A stretch of DNA of 64,000 nt from Terrabacter tumescens (GCF_014646815.1 NZ_BMNZ01000004.1:88437-152436), one strand, 5' to 3'. Positions 16,602 to 27,443 are shown, counted from the first letter of the stretch. The notes: generated by a model from the sequence alone, not told the origin. Numbers and translations are program-made.

Positions 16602-17732
16602 GTGACCACGACCTCGACGGACCCGACCCCGGATTTCGTGGCGGAGACCCTCGCGGTGGCCTCGGACCGAATCGGGTCGCAGCTCGCCGTCGTCGGTGAG
16701 CCCTTCCCGGGGAGCCGGCGCACGCTCGTCGTGCGGGCGAGGACCAGCGACGGCAGCACGGTCGTCGTCAAGCGCTACCTCGGGGACGAGGGGGCCGAGG
16801 CGTACGCCCGGGAGGCCTCGGCGCTCGCGGCGCTGGCTGGGTTCGGCCGGACCCCGTCGCTCGTCGCGGAGTGCGGGGACCCACGTCTGGTCGTCATGGA
16901 CGACCTCGGCGAGGGCCAGCACCTCGCGGACGTCCTGCTCGGCGCCGACGAAGACCGCGCTGCGGCGACCCTGGCCGGCTGGGCGACGGCCGTGGCGGGG
17001 CTGCACCGGGCGGGCCGGCAGGTCCGCGACGCCTTCGAGGCCGGGGTGCTGGCGCGTTCTGCCGGGCCGGTCGAGCTCGACGGTCTGCCGGGCCTCCTCG
17101 AGGCGGCCGCGACCGACTGGGGTCGGCTGGCAACAGCCCTGGACGTGCCGGTGGCGGACGGCGCCTTCGACGTGCTGACCACGGTGCCCGGACGGCTGCG
17201 CGTCGACGCGAGCAGCCTGTCGGCCGCCGACATGTGCCCCGACAACAACCTCGTGAGCGACTCGGGCCTCGCGCTGCTGGACTTCGAGTTCGCGCTCTGG
17301 CGGCCCGTCGTCTGGGACGCGGCCTACCTCCGCGTGCCGTGGCCGACGTGCTGGTGCGCGTGGTCCCTCGAGGCGGCCGCCGCGGACGTGGCGCTCGGTC
17401 GCTGGCGCGAGGAGGTCGGGAAGTCCTGGCCGGCCGTGCTCGGTCCGGACTTCGACCACGACCTCGACCTCGCGACCGAGGCCTGGGCGTGGCTGGCGGG
17501 CAGCTGGTGCCTCGCGCCGCTCGTCGACGGCGAGCCCCGGCGCACCAACCCGCTCAAGCCGATGCCGCGCATGCCCGACCGCGTGCTGGGTCTCCTGCGC
17601 ACCGCGGCGGCCGGGCGCGCCCTGCCCGAGCTCGCCGACACCGCCGCGCAGCTGGCCCGGGCCGTCGAGGTGACGTATGCCGCCACCGACGTGCCGCTCG
17701 CGCCCGCCTTCGCCGGGGGAGTCCTCCGATGA
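16602..17732 (+). CDS. Phosphotransferase-like (APH/choline kinase fold) protein
   Basis: 376 residues from GTG. The fold markers are seen: RRTLVVRARTSDGSTVVVKRY (phosphate-binding strand and Lys), LVVMDDLGEGQHL (hinge) and AADMCPDNNLV followed by LALLDFEFA. The last pair corresponds to the Brenner HGDxxxxN and the metal-binding D of aminoglycoside-type kinases; the usual His is replaced by Ala while Asp and Asn remain. The substrate is unknown. The stop overlaps the ATG of a GNAT gene by four bases, so the two are expressed together; kinase plus acetyltransferase resembles small-molecule modification but no drug specificity is visible. Confidence 0.7.
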   Translation: MTTTSTDPTPDFVAETLAVASDRIGSQLAVVGEPFPGSRRTLVVRARTSDGSTVVVKRYLGDEGAEAYAREASALAALAGFGRTPSLVAECGDPRLVVMDDLGEGQHLADVLLGADEDRAAATLAGWATAVAGLHRAGRQVRDAFEAGVLARSAGPVELDGLPGLLEAAATDWGRLATALDVPVADGAFDVLTTVPGRLRVDASSLSAADMCPDNNLVSDSGLALLDFEFALWRPVVWDAAYLRVPWPTCWCAWSLEAAAADVALGRWREEVGKSWPAVLGPDFDHDLDLATEAWAWLAGSWCLAPLVDGEPRRTNPLKPMPRMPDRVLGLLRTAAAGRALPELADTAAQLARAVEVTYAATDVPLAPAFAGGVLR

Positions 17733-18208
17733 CGCCGGCGTGGACGATCCGGCGTGCCACGGCAGTCGACGCCGAGGCCGTGGTCGAGCTGCGGGCGCTG
17801 ATGTTCTCGGCGATGGGCGTGGCCGGCGTCGACGACCCGGGCTGGCGCGAGGCGGCCGTCCGTTGGTTCGAGGCCACGCTCGGCGGGCCGCACGCCTGCG
17901 TCGTCGTCGCCGAGGATCCTGGGGGCCGCGTCGTCGCCGGCGCCATGGGCGGGCTGCGCTTCGAGACGCCGTCGCCGGTCAACCCCAACGGCGTCTGGGG
18001 CCTCGTCAACAACGTCGCGACGCGGCCCGAGACCCGGAGGCAGGGCCTGGCTCGGGCGTGCGTGGTCGGAGTCCTCGACTGGTTCCGCGACGAGACCGAG
18101 GCGACCGTCGTCGAGCTCTTCGCCACGGGCGAGGGGTCCGGGCTCTACGAGGAGCTCGGCTTCACGCCGACCGCCTGGCCCGCGATGCGGCTGCGCCTGC
18201 CACGCTGA
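17729..18208 (+). CDS. GNAT family N-acetyltransferase
   Basis: 159 residues, a single GNAT domain. WTIRRATAVDAEAVVELRALM forms strand 1 and helix 1, GGRVVAGAMGG strand 3, and VWGLVNNVATRPETRRQGLARACV is motif A with the acetyl-CoA pyrophosphate loop (here ETRRQGLA). LYEELGF is motif B. The ATG overlaps the stop of the phosphotransferase gene (ATGA). The acceptor substrate is unknown. Confidence 0.85.
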   Translation: MTPAWTIRRATAVDAEAVVELRALMFSAMGVAGVDDPGWREAAVRWFEATLGGPHACVVVAEDPGGRVVAGAMGGLRFETPSPVNPNGVWGLVNNVATRPETRRQGLARACVVGVLDWFRDETEATVVELFATGEGSGLYEELGFTPTAWPAMRLRLPR

Positions 18209-18224
18209 CCGGCTCCGCCCCCGC

Positions 18225-18303
18225 GGTTGGTCCGCCGGGGCGGAGTTGTCGGGGTGGTTCGGGCTGCGTCGGGCCCGGTTGGTCCGCCGCGGCGGAGTTG
18301 TCG
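18225..18303. repeat. Two-copy relative of the 52-bp repeat (family A)
   Basis: Units begin at 18225 and 18277, 52 bp apart, each reading GGTTGGTCCGCC-SS-GGCGGAGTTGTC, where S marks the GG or GC centre. Core, inverted symmetry and period match the array at 1281-1560. It lies between the convergent GNAT and MFS genes and may also terminate both. Confidence 0.75.
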
Positions 18304-18326
18304 AGGCGGGTGAGGGCGGGGGTTCC

Positions 18327-19574
18327 CTATGCGCTCTGTGCGGGCTCGGCCGGGTTGGCGCCGGCTTCGGCCTGGGCCCGGTCGAGCACGCCCCTGAAAG
18401 CCCACGACACGAGGACCGCGGCGGCCCCGGCGCCGACGGTGACGGCATACGCCGGCGTGTGTCCGCCCCAGTCGGCGAGGCGACCGGCGAGTGCGGCCCC
18501 GACCGCGTAGCCGAGCCCGGTGGCGGCGGCGAGGACGGTCATGGCGGCGCCCGTGCGCGACGGCGGCGTCACCCGCTCACCGAGGGTGAACGTCGTGATC
18601 ATGTACGGCGCGACGGTGCAGCCGAGCACGAGCAGCACGGGCACGAGCGCCGGCAGCGACCCCACGAGCAGCAGCGGGGCCGACAGCACGAGCAGTCCGG
18701 CGGCGAACCAGCGCAGCCGGGTCGAGAGCGCGAAGCGGGCCGGTAGGCCTGCGACGGCGAGCCCCGCGAGGACGCTGCCCACGCCGAGGAGGGCGTGGAA
18801 GTAGCCGGTCAGCCCGGGGGAGCCGGCTGCCGTGGCGAGCACCGACGTGCCCGTCTGGACCGACCCGAAGACCGTGCCGACGAGCAGCTGCGCCACGCCG
18901 AGGACGACGAGGGCCGGCGTCAGCAGGCGGCCGACCTCACCGGTGCTGCGCGACGTCGCGGCGTGCGTCACGTCCGCCGTCTCGTGCAGCGCGAACCACG
19001 TGCCGAAGACCGCGAGGCCGGCGGCTGCGAGGGCCAGGGCCGCGGTCGGGCTGGCGACGGACACGCCGAGACCGACGAGCGCCGGACCGAGCACGAAGGA
19101 GGCCTCGTCGGCCGCGCCCTCGTAGGAGAAGGCCGCGTCGACGAGACGGTGCTGGCGCGAGCCGGTGGACGCGGTGATGGGCCGCCACCGCACCCGGGCG
19201 AGCGGACCGATCTGCGGCAGCAGCAGGCCCGCGACCGCGCTCGCGACCGCCGCCACGCCCCAGGGCAGCCCGGCGGCCACCACCAGGAGGATGCCGACGA
19301 TCCCGAGCCCGCCCCCGATGGACTGGAACGCCACGACCCGGCGCTGCCCGAGCCGGTCGGCCCGGGCACCCCAGAAAGGCGCCCCGACGGCGTTGGCCAC
19401 CGCGAGCGCGCCGGCGCAGAAGCCGCCGGCGCCGTAGCTGCCGGTGGCGGACGACACGAGCAGGAGGGTGCCGAGCTGGCTCATGGCGAGCGGCATGCGG
19501 GCGAGGAACGCGACGACGATGTACGTGCGGCCGGTGAGGCCGAAGAGGTGACGGTACGAGTCGATGGGTGACAC
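18327..19574 (-). CDS. MFS transporter
   Basis: 415 residues with twelve hydrophobic segments. The loop 2-3 signature appears as GAPFWGARADRLGQRRVVAF (GxxxDRxGxRR). There is no regulator next to it and the GTG start lacks a clear -10 box. It looks like a single-gene exporter of the drug:H+ type; the substrate is unknown. The 3' end faces the GNAT gene across the family A repeat. One GTATGCCG (minus strand) lies in frame as the Tyr-Ala-Val of PAYAVTV. Confidence 0.82.
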   Translation of the reverse strand: MSPIDSYRHLFGLTGRTYIVVAFLARMPLAMSQLGTLLLVSSATGSYGAGGFCAGALAVANAVGAPFWGARADRLGQRRVVAFQSIGGGLGIVGILLVVAAGLPWGVAAVASAVAGLLLPQIGPLARVRWRPITASTGSRQHRLVDAAFSYEGAADEASFVLGPALVGLGVSVASPTAALALAAAGLAVFGTWFALHETADVTHAATSRSTGEVGRLLTPALVVLGVAQLLVGTVFGSVQTGTSVLATAAGSPGLTGYFHALLGVGSVLAGLAVAGLPARFALSTRLRWFAAGLLVLSAPLLLVGSLPALVPVLLVLGCTVAPYMITTFTLGERVTPPSRTGAAMTVLAAATGLGYAVGAALAGRLADWGGHTPAYAVTVGAGAAAVLVSWAFRGVLDRAQAEAGANPAEPAQSA

Positions 19575-19713
19575 GAGGGCGGCTCCGGATCTGGTCGCGG
19601 GGTGCGCGACGCGGGTGCGTGCCTACCCGCCCATCAGGTCACGCCGGATCCCTGTGCACCTCGATTCTACGGGGTCGGCAGAGGTGCGTCCTGCCGCCCT
19701 CCGCTCGCGGCGA

Positions 19714-22182
19714 TCAGTCCCGGATGTGGTGCGCGGTGCGGACGGAGGGGGAGAGCCGGTAGATCACCTCGACGAGACCGGCGCCGACGGCACCGACGGC
19801 GAGCGACTGCCACATGAGCGGCAGCGGGGCGTCGAGGTTGAAGAAACGGGCCGCGAAGGGCCAGAGGAAGGCCGTGACCGCGAGCGCGACCATGGCCGCG
19901 ACGAGCGCCGCCTTCCAGGGCCGGAAGGGCCGGGACAGCACGACGAGGATCCAGAAGAAGACGGTGAGCAGCGTGATGGTCGCGCCGCTGCCGGGCTGCC
20001 AGCACTCGACGTCCGCGACCGCCTTGGCTCCGGCCTCGACGGTGCACCGCTCGGCGAACTGGTCGCGCGGCACCCCGTAGCTGCTGCCGGCCAGCAGGTA
20101 GGACGCGATGACCGCGAGCCCCGCGACCGCCCCGGACGGCACGGCGAAGCGCAGGATGCGACCGAGGAAGCCGGAGAGGTAGCGGCGCCGGTTGGGCCCG
20201 AGCGCGAGGAAGAACGCCGGGATGCCGATCGTGACGGCCGAGACCAGCGTCAGGTGGCGCGGCAGGAACGGGAAGGGCACGGCGATCACGGCCGCGGCGA
20301 GGATCGCGACGAGGCTCATGGCGTTCTTCGCGACGAAGAGGTTGGCGACGCGTTCGACGTTGCCGATGACCCGGCGTCCCTCGGCGAGCACGTCGGGCAG
20401 GTGCGAGAAGCGCCCGTCGAGCAGGACGAGCTCGGCGACGGCCTTGGTGGCCTGCGCGCCGTTGCCCATGGCGACCCCGATGTCGGCGTCCTTGAGGGCG
20501 AGCGCGTCGTTGACGCCGTCGCCGGTCATCGCGACGACGTGGCCGTCGGCCTGCAGGGCGTGCACGAAGGCCCGCTTCTGCTCCGGGGTGACCCGCCCGA
20601 AGACGGAGTGCGTCGCCAGCACCTCGCGCAGGGCCTCGGGCTCGTCGGGCAGCGTGCGTGCGTCGACCGGCTCGCCGACGTCGAGCCCGACCGAGCGCGC
20701 CACGGCGGCCACCGTGACGGGGTTGTCGCCCGAGATCACCTTGATGGCGACGTCCTGCTCGGCGAAGTAGGCGAGCGTCTCCGCCGCGTCGTGTCGCACC
20801 TGCTCGGTCAGCGTCACGAGCGCGGCGGGGGTCAGGTCGGGCGGCAGGGTGGGCTCGGCGAGGTGCTGCTCGCTGCGGGCGAGGAGCACGACGCGGCGGC
20901 CCGAGTCGGCGAGCCCGGCGACCTGCGCCCGGATCTGCTCCAGCACCTCGGGGGGTGACGGCTGCGGGTCGGCGGCGAGCAGCACCTCCGGCGCGCCGAG
21001 CACCCACGTCGAGCGCTCGGCGAAGCAGGCCGCGCTCCACTTGCGCGAGGAGTTGAAGGGGATCGTCTGCGTGCGCTCCCAGCCGGGGGAGTCGACGGCC
21101 GCCGCGACCGCGGTCAGCGTGCCGTTGGCGTTGGGGTCGTCGGCGAGCGCGCCCAGGGCGCAACGGATCTCGTCCCCGTCCTGCCCGTCGAGGGTGTGGA
21201 CGTCCTCGAAGGCGATCTCGCCGGCGGTCAGCGTGCCCGTCTTGTCGAGGCACACGACGTCGACGCGGGCCAGGCCCTCGACCGCGGGGAGCTGCTGCAC
21301 GAGCACGTTGCGTCGCGTCAGCTGCACGGCCGACAGGAGGAACGCCACCGAGGTCAGGAGCACGAGGCCCTCGGGCACGAGGCCGACGACCCCGGCCGCC
21401 GAGCGGATGACGACCTCGCGCCAGCCCTGGTCGCCCACGGTGCGCCACTGCGACCAGATCGCGATCGGCAGGGCGGCGACGATGACCCACGTGATGTAGG
21501 TCAGCAGCGTGTTGATCGACTCCTGGATCTCGGAGCGGGTGCGCGTGAACTTCCTCGCGTCGGCAGCGATCCGGTTGACGTAGGCGTCGGCGCCGACCTT
21601 GCTCGCGCGGTAGCGGCCCGACCCCGCGACGACGCTCGTGCCCGACATGATGGCCTCACCCTCGTCGTGGGAGACGGGGTCCGACTCGCCGGTGAGGTTG
21701 GCCTCGTTGAGCTCGAGCCCGGCGCTCGCGATGAGCGTGCCGTCGGCGGGGACCTCGTCGCCGGTGCGCAGCTCGATGAGGTCGTCCTGCACGACGTCCG
21801 TCGTCGCCACGACGCGCACCTCGCCGTCTCGCACGACACGGGTGGTCGGGGCGTTGAGCAGGGCGAGCCGGTCGAGCTTCCGCTTCGCGAGGTACTCCTG
21901 CACGATGCCGATGGCCGAGTTGACGACGAGGACGATCCCGAAGAGCCCGTCGGCGAACGACCCCGTGACCATGACGAGGACGAACAGCGCCCCGAGGATC
22001 GCGTTGAAGCGCGTCAGCACGTTGGCGCGCACGATCTCGCCGATGGAGCGCGACGTGCGCTCGGTCAGCCGGTTGACGGCGCCGCGCCCGACCCGCTCGG
22101 CCACCTCCTCGCTCGTCAGCCCGTCGGGCCCGGTCAGGGTGGATGCGCCGGCAGTCACGGGCGGCGTCCCGGGTGTCGTCAC
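19714..22182 (-). CDS. Cation-transporting P-type ATPase
   Basis: 822 residues from GTG. The actuator loop has LTGESDPVS, the phosphorylation site is Asp313 in CLDKTGTL, and the P domain has MTGDGVNDALALKDADIGVAMG. Four C-terminal helices beyond the hinge give a P2/MgtA-like layout of about ten helices rather than the P1B heavy-metal layout; there is no N-terminal CxxC. The group moves Ca2+ or Mg2+ or is of unknown specificity. The start was chosen for GACAAT (-10-like) six bases upstream and because the N-terminal motif GLTSEEVAERV follows shortly. No metal regulator is adjacent. Confidence 0.88.
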   Translation of the reverse strand: MTTPGTPPVTAGASTLTGPDGLTSEEVAERVGRGAVNRLTERTSRSIGEIVRANVLTRFNAILGALFVLVMVTGSFADGLFGIVLVVNSAIGIVQEYLAKRKLDRLALLNAPTTRVVRDGEVRVVATTDVVQDDLIELRTGDEVPADGTLIASAGLELNEANLTGESDPVSHDEGEAIMSGTSVVAGSGRYRASKVGADAYVNRIAADARKFTRTRSEIQESINTLLTYITWVIVAALPIAIWSQWRTVGDQGWREVVIRSAAGVVGLVPEGLVLLTSVAFLLSAVQLTRRNVLVQQLPAVEGLARVDVVCLDKTGTLTAGEIAFEDVHTLDGQDGDEIRCALGALADDPNANGTLTAVAAAVDSPGWERTQTIPFNSSRKWSAACFAERSTWVLGAPEVLLAADPQPSPPEVLEQIRAQVAGLADSGRRVVLLARSEQHLAEPTLPPDLTPAALVTLTEQVRHDAAETLAYFAEQDVAIKVISGDNPVTVAAVARSVGLDVGEPVDARTLPDEPEALREVLATHSVFGRVTPEQKRAFVHALQADGHVVAMTGDGVNDALALKDADIGVAMGNGAQATKAVAELVLLDGRFSHLPDVLAEGRRVIGNVERVANLFVAKNAMSLVAILAAAVIAVPFPFLPRHLTLVSAVTIGIPAFFLALGPNRRRYLSGFLGRILRFAVPSGAVAGLAVIASYLLAGSSYGVPRDQFAERCTVEAGAKAVADVECWQPGSGATITLLTVFFWILVVLSRPFRPWKAALVAAMVALAVTAFLWPFAARFFNLDAPLPLMWQSLAVGAVGAGLVEVIYRLSPSVRTAHHIRD

Positions 22183-22380
22183 CGACCCATTGTCGTATGC
22201 CGGGTCGTCGGCTCCGGGGTGGAACGCGCACGAGCGCTCGGGTGGGGTCGCACGCAACCGGGCGACACGGCATACGCCATCGGTCGGTTGAGGGCGCGAG
22301 GCGGCCGCCGGACCCGGGCGGACAAAGGTTACTGATCGGTCTTCGGACGACCGAGGGGGCGTTTCTCGGATCGTGGGACG

Positions 22381-23829
<1,449 letters not shown>

Positions 23830-23846
23830 GGAGCACGACCGACCGG

Positions 23847-25187
23847 ATGACGAGCACGACCCAGCCGGCCCAGCCGGGGCAGCGCTATCCCCTCGACGGC
23901 CGCCGCGCCTGGGCGGTCTGGGCGGCGGCCATCGCCGTCTACGTCCTGGCCGTCTTCCACCGCACGTCCCTCGGCGTCGCCGGGCTCGAGGCCGCCGACC
24001 GCTTCGGCATCAGCAGCGCGCAGCTGTCGACCTTCACCATCGTGCAGGTCTTCGTCTACGCCGCGATGCAGCTGCCGGTCGGGGCGCTGCTCGACCGCTA
24101 CGGCAGCAAGAAGCTGCTCGGCCTCGGGCTCGGGCTGCTCACCGTCGCGCAGCTCGGCTTCGCCTTCGTCGACTCCTTCGCGGCGGCGCTGGCCTGCCGC
24201 GTGCTGCTCGGGATCGGCGACGCGATGGTCTTCATCTCGGTGCTGCGCCTCGTGGCGCTGTGGTTCTCGCCTCGGCGCACGCCGATGGTGACCCAGCTGA
24301 CGGGCGTGCTCGGGCAGCTCGGCGCGCTGGCCGCAGCAGGCCCGCTGGCCGCCGCGCTCGACCACTTCGGATGGACCCCGTCGTATGCCGTGGCCGCGTC
24401 GGTCGGCGTGCTCTCCGGGGTCGCGCTCGTGCTCGTCGTCAAGGACAGCCCCTACACCGACCACCACCGGGACGAGCTGCGCCTGCGCGCGATCGCCCGC
24501 ACCCTCAAGGCCGCGTGGCTCGTGCCCGGGACGCGCCTCGGCCTGTGGTCGCACTTCACGTCGCAGTTCGCGGCCAACATGTTCACGATGTTGTGGGGCT
24601 TCCCGTTCCTCGTTGCAGGACAAGGACTCTCGCCCTCGACGGCGAGCGTGCTGCTCATGGTCATGGTCGTCACGACCGTCGTCTCCAGCCCGGTCATCGG
24701 CACGCTGACGATGCGCTACCCGTTCTCGCGCAGCACGCTCGTGCTGTGGATCGTCGCTGCCGCGATCCTCGCGTGGACCGTCGTGCTGCTGTGGCCCGGA
24801 CGCGCGCCGTTGTGGATGCTCGTCGTACTGGTCGTGCTCATCGCCATCGGCGGCCCCGGCTCGATGATCGGCTTCGACCTGGCCCGCACCTTCAACCCGC
24901 CGACCCGCATCGGCAGCGCGTCGGGCATCGTCAACACCGGCGGCTTCATCGCGACGCTGACGGCGGTGGCCCTCGTCGGCGTCGTCCTCGACCGGGTGGC
25001 GCCGGGCGGACCGTCGACGTGGGACGTCGACGCCTTCCGGCTCGCGATGACGGTGCAGTACCCCGTGTGGGCGCTCGGCATCGTGCAGGTGCTGCGCTAC
25101 CGTCACAAGGCCAGGCGCGCGGCGCTCGAGGCCGACCCCGACGCCTACGCCGCCATGCAGGCCGGCCGCAGCGTCACCTTCCACTGA
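23847..25187 (+). CDS. MFS transporter
   Basis: 446 residues, about twelve membrane segments. The first loop reads GALLDRYGSKKLLGLG (GxxxDRxGxKK). GAGGAG lies 13 bases before the ATG. It begins 17 bp after the malic enzyme gene on the same strand, so cotranscription is likely; a carboxylate or related substrate is possible but there is no direct evidence. It resembles the nitrate/sugar-phosphate-like branch more than drug exporters. Confidence 0.83.
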   Translation: MTSTTQPAQPGQRYPLDGRRAWAVWAAAIAVYVLAVFHRTSLGVAGLEAADRFGISSAQLSTFTIVQVFVYAAMQLPVGALLDRYGSKKLLGLGLGLLTVAQLGFAFVDSFAAALACRVLLGIGDAMVFISVLRLVALWFSPRRTPMVTQLTGVLGQLGALAAAGPLAAALDHFGWTPSYAVAASVGVLSGVALVLVVKDSPYTDHHRDELRLRAIARTLKAAWLVPGTRLGLWSHFTSQFAANMFTMLWGFPFLVAGQGLSPSTASVLLMVMVVTTVVSSPVIGTLTMRYPFSRSTLVLWIVAAAILAWTVVLLWPGRAPLWMLVVLVVLIAIGGPGSMIGFDLARTFNPPTRIGSASGIVNTGGFIATLTAVALVGVVLDRVAPGGPSTWDVDAFRLAMTVQYPVWALGIVQVLRYRHKARRAALEADPDAYAAMQAGRSVTFH

Positions 25188-25204
25188 CGGACCCCCCGGC
25201 TCCA

Positions 25205-25218
25205 CCGTCGAGAGGCCA
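25205..25218 (+). repeat. Single family C element
   Basis: CCGTCGAGAGGCCA, downstream of the MFS gene. The same unit is seen as an inverted pair at 25651-25714 and three times in tandem at 54015-54093. Confidence 0.6.
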
Positions 25219-25285
25219 GAGTTTGCGGGTCTTGGACGGGCGAGTGGTCGGTGTTCCCGGTCTAGCCTGCGCAGCAGGAGGAGCG

Positions 25286-25648
25286 ATGGCGACATGGACC
25301 GACGTGGAGGAGCTGGCCGCCCGCCTGCCCGGGGCCGAGGCGACGGTCGCCCACGAGGGCTCGCCCGCCTGGCGGGCCGGACGGCATACGTTCGCTCGTC
25401 TGCGGCGGGACGACGACGGGCGTGACCTCGTCCAGGTGTGGACGGGCGAGATGGACACCGAGCAGGCGCTCGCGGGTCGGCGCGACACGTTCGTGCGGAT
25501 CGACACGTTCCGCTTCCGCGTCACGATGTGGGCGCGACTCGACCGGCTGGACCGGCGCGAGCTCGCCGAGCTGCTGCTCGAGTCCTACGACATCCGCGGC
25601 GGTCGCCGCCGACGTGGGGACACCGACCTCGCCGACCTCCTGCGCTGA
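25286..25648 (+). CDS. MmcQ/YjbR family protein
   Basis: 120 residues, typical length. It carries WTDVEELAARLPGAEATVAHEG at the N-terminus and FARLRRDDDGRDLVQVW plus the C-terminal Arg/Asp-rich ARLDRLDRRELAELLLESYDI, the pattern of this small CyaY-like fold. The biochemical role of the family is not established; members are often annotated as DNA-binding. AGGAGGAG gives a strong ribosome-binding site, and a TAGCCT -10 box lies at 25263-25268, so a short leader is expected. Monocistronic, ending in a strong hairpin. Confidence 0.8.
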   Translation: MATWTDVEELAARLPGAEATVAHEGSPAWRAGRHTFARLRRDDDGRDLVQVWTGEMDTEQALAGRRDTFVRIDTFRFRVTMWARLDRLDRRELAELLLESYDIRGGRRRRGDTDLADLLR

Positions 25649-25650
25649 AC

Positions 25651-25714
25651 CGTCGAAAGGCCACAAACCGGGTGGTCGCCCTGCGCGGGCGCCGCGGTGT
25701 GTGGCCTTTCGACG
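25651..25714. terminator. Bidirectional terminator built from inverted family C elements
   Basis: CGTCGAAAGGCCACA (25651-25665) pairs perfectly with TGTGGCCTTTCGACG (25700-25714). The GC-rich loop can also fold. It separates the convergent MmcQ-like and MFS genes. Confidence 0.8.
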
Positions 25715-25730
25715 GGTGGAGCGGGTGCGG

Positions 25731-26957
25731 TCAGGCGTCGCCGACGGTGAGGGCCTCGGCCTCGGTGCGCGAGGTGACGGCCTCGGCGCCGTGGTCGGGA
25801 GCCTCGTCGAGCGCACTGATGATCCGGCGCGCCGTGAGGAGCACGAGCACCGCGAGCACGACCGCGCCCGAGCCCACCCAGAACGGCAGGTGGATCGACT
25901 TCTCGCCGAGGTTGCCGGCGAGCCACGGGGCCACCGCGCCGCCGCTGAAGCGGACGAAGGAGTAGGCCGCGGACGCGACGCCACGTTCGACCGGGGCGAC
26001 CTTCATGACCGTCTCGGTGATGAGGGTGTTGTTCACGCCGAGGAAGGCGCCGGCGAGGATGACGCCGATGACGAGGACCGTCTTGTTCTCCGTCGCGACC
26101 GCCATGACCGCGAGGATGACGGCGAAGCCGAGGAGCGCCCCGACGATGCCGGCCATCGTGCCGAAGCGGCGCTGGACCATCGGGGCCACGAAGACCGACG
26201 TGATCGCGAGCAGCAGGCCCCAGCCGAAGAAGATGAAGCCGATCTCGTGGGCGCCCATGGCGAGCGGGAAGGGCGTGAAGGCAAGGAGGGTGAAGAAGCC
26301 GAAGTTGTAGAGCAGTGCCGTGATGCCGACGGTGAGCAGGCCGCGGTGGCCGAGGGCGCGCAGCGGCGCCGTGATCGACGTCGGGTTCTCGGCCGGCGGC
26401 GTCTTGGGCAGCGTGGCGACGGTGGCGATGAAGGCGACGGCCATGAGGACGGCGACGCCGAAGAACGGCCAGCGCCACGAGATGCCACCGAGCCAGCCGC
26501 CGAGCAGCGGGCCGGTCGCGATGCCGACACCGAGCGCGGCCTCGTAGAGGATGATCGCCTGCTTGACCGACCCCGAGGCGGCATTGACGATCGTCGCCAG
26601 GGCGGTCGCGATGAACAGGGCGTTGCCGAGACCCCACAGGGCGCGGAAGGCGACGATGCCGCCGACGGTGTCCTGGCTGCCGGCGAAGGCCGCCCCGACG
26701 ATGATGAGCGCGAGGCCGAGCAGCAGGCTGCGCTTGGCGCCGACGCGGCTGCTGACCCAGCCGGTGCCGAGCATCGCGATGCCCATGACGGCGAGGTAGC
26801 TCGTGAAGAGCAGCGAGACCTGCGAGGGGCCCGCGCCGAGCTCGTCGGCGATCGGCTTGAGGATGGGGTCGACGAGGCCGATGCCCATGAAGGAGATCAC
26901 GCAGGCGAAGGCGATCGACCAGACGGTCTTGGGTTGGCGCCACATGGTGGTGGTCAT
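25731..26957 (-). CDS. MFS drug-exporter-type transporter, operon partner of MarR
   Basis: 408 residues, twelve membrane helices, with GTGWVSSRVGAKRSLLLG in loop 2-3 and LGVGIATGPLLGGWLG as the motif C antiporter signature, typical of DHA1 drug:H+ antiporters. Its ATG overlaps the stop of the upstream MarR gene (ATGA), so both come from one transcript controlled at the MarR operator. A toxic small molecule sensed by the MarR protein is the expected substrate; its identity is unknown. Confidence 0.88.
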   Translation of the reverse strand: MTTTMWRQPKTVWSIAFACVISFMGIGLVDPILKPIADELGAGPSQVSLLFTSYLAVMGIAMLGTGWVSSRVGAKRSLLLGLALIIVGAAFAGSQDTVGGIVAFRALWGLGNALFIATALATIVNAASGSVKQAIILYEAALGVGIATGPLLGGWLGGISWRWPFFGVAVLMAVAFIATVATLPKTPPAENPTSITAPLRALGHRGLLTVGITALLYNFGFFTLLAFTPFPLAMGAHEIGFIFFGWGLLLAITSVFVAPMVQRRFGTMAGIVGALLGFAVILAVMAVATENKTVLVIGVILAGAFLGVNNTLITETVMKVAPVERGVASAAYSFVRFSGGAVAPWLAGNLGEKSIHLPFWVGSGAVVLAVLVLLTARRIISALDEAPDHGAEAVTSRTEAEALTVGDA

Positions 26958-27415
26958 CCGTCCTTTCGGGTGGGGTGGGGGACAGGGGCGTCCGCCGCGG
27001 CGGCGAGCAGCTCGTTCATGACGTCGATGGCGACGCGGACTCGGTCGAGCGCCGGTCCGTCGAGCTGGTCGAGGGCGGGGGACAGGACGGCCAGTCGGGC
27101 CCGGCGCACGCTCTCGAGCGCGGCGTGGCCCTCTTCGCTGAGGGAGATCACGGTGGCGCGCGCGTCGTCGGGGTCGGACGCGCGGTGCACCCAGCCCGAC
27201 GCCTCGAGGCGCTGGAGCTGGGTCGTGATCGTCGGCTGGCTGCTGTGATCGGCGGCCGCGAGGGCGCTGACGCGCGAGGGTCCGAGCTCGTCGAGGAGGG
27301 CGAGCAGACGGGCCTGCGCGAAGGGCACGTCGAAGGACGCGTGCCGGCTGGCCCAGCGCGAGAGTCGCGCGGCGGAGCGCAGCAGCTCGTTGCCCAGAGT
27401 GGTCGGTTCGGTCAC
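26954..27415 (-). CDS. MarR family transcriptional regulator
   Basis: 153 residues from GTG. The winged helix is in FAQARLLALLDELGPSRVSALAAADHSSQPTITTQLQRL, and the wing is the classic ASDPDDARATVISLSEEGHAAL (DxRxxxxxLTxxG). GGAGCG precedes the start. The frame is open further upstream, but the operator lies there, so the GTG at 27415 is preferred. It probably represses itself and the overlapping MFS gene until it binds the exported compound. Confidence 0.88.
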   Translation of the reverse strand: MTEPTTLGNELLRSAARLSRWASRHASFDVPFAQARLLALLDELGPSRVSALAAADHSSQPTITTQLQRLEASGWVHRASDPDDARATVISLSEEGHAALESVRRARLAVLSPALDQLDGPALDRVRVAIDVMNELLAAAADAPVPHPTRKDG

Positions 27416-27428
27416 CCGCTCCAATTTA

Positions 27429-27443
27429 CATAGACAACCTATG
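27429..27443 (-). promoter_or_regulatory. MarR operator upstream of marR-MFS
   Basis: CATAG-ACAAC-CTATG is a perfect inverted repeat in the only AT-rich stretch of this gap, 13 bp before the GTG. Flanking A/T bases resemble common MarR sites. Position between the likely -10 region and the start implies repression. Confidence 0.65.
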
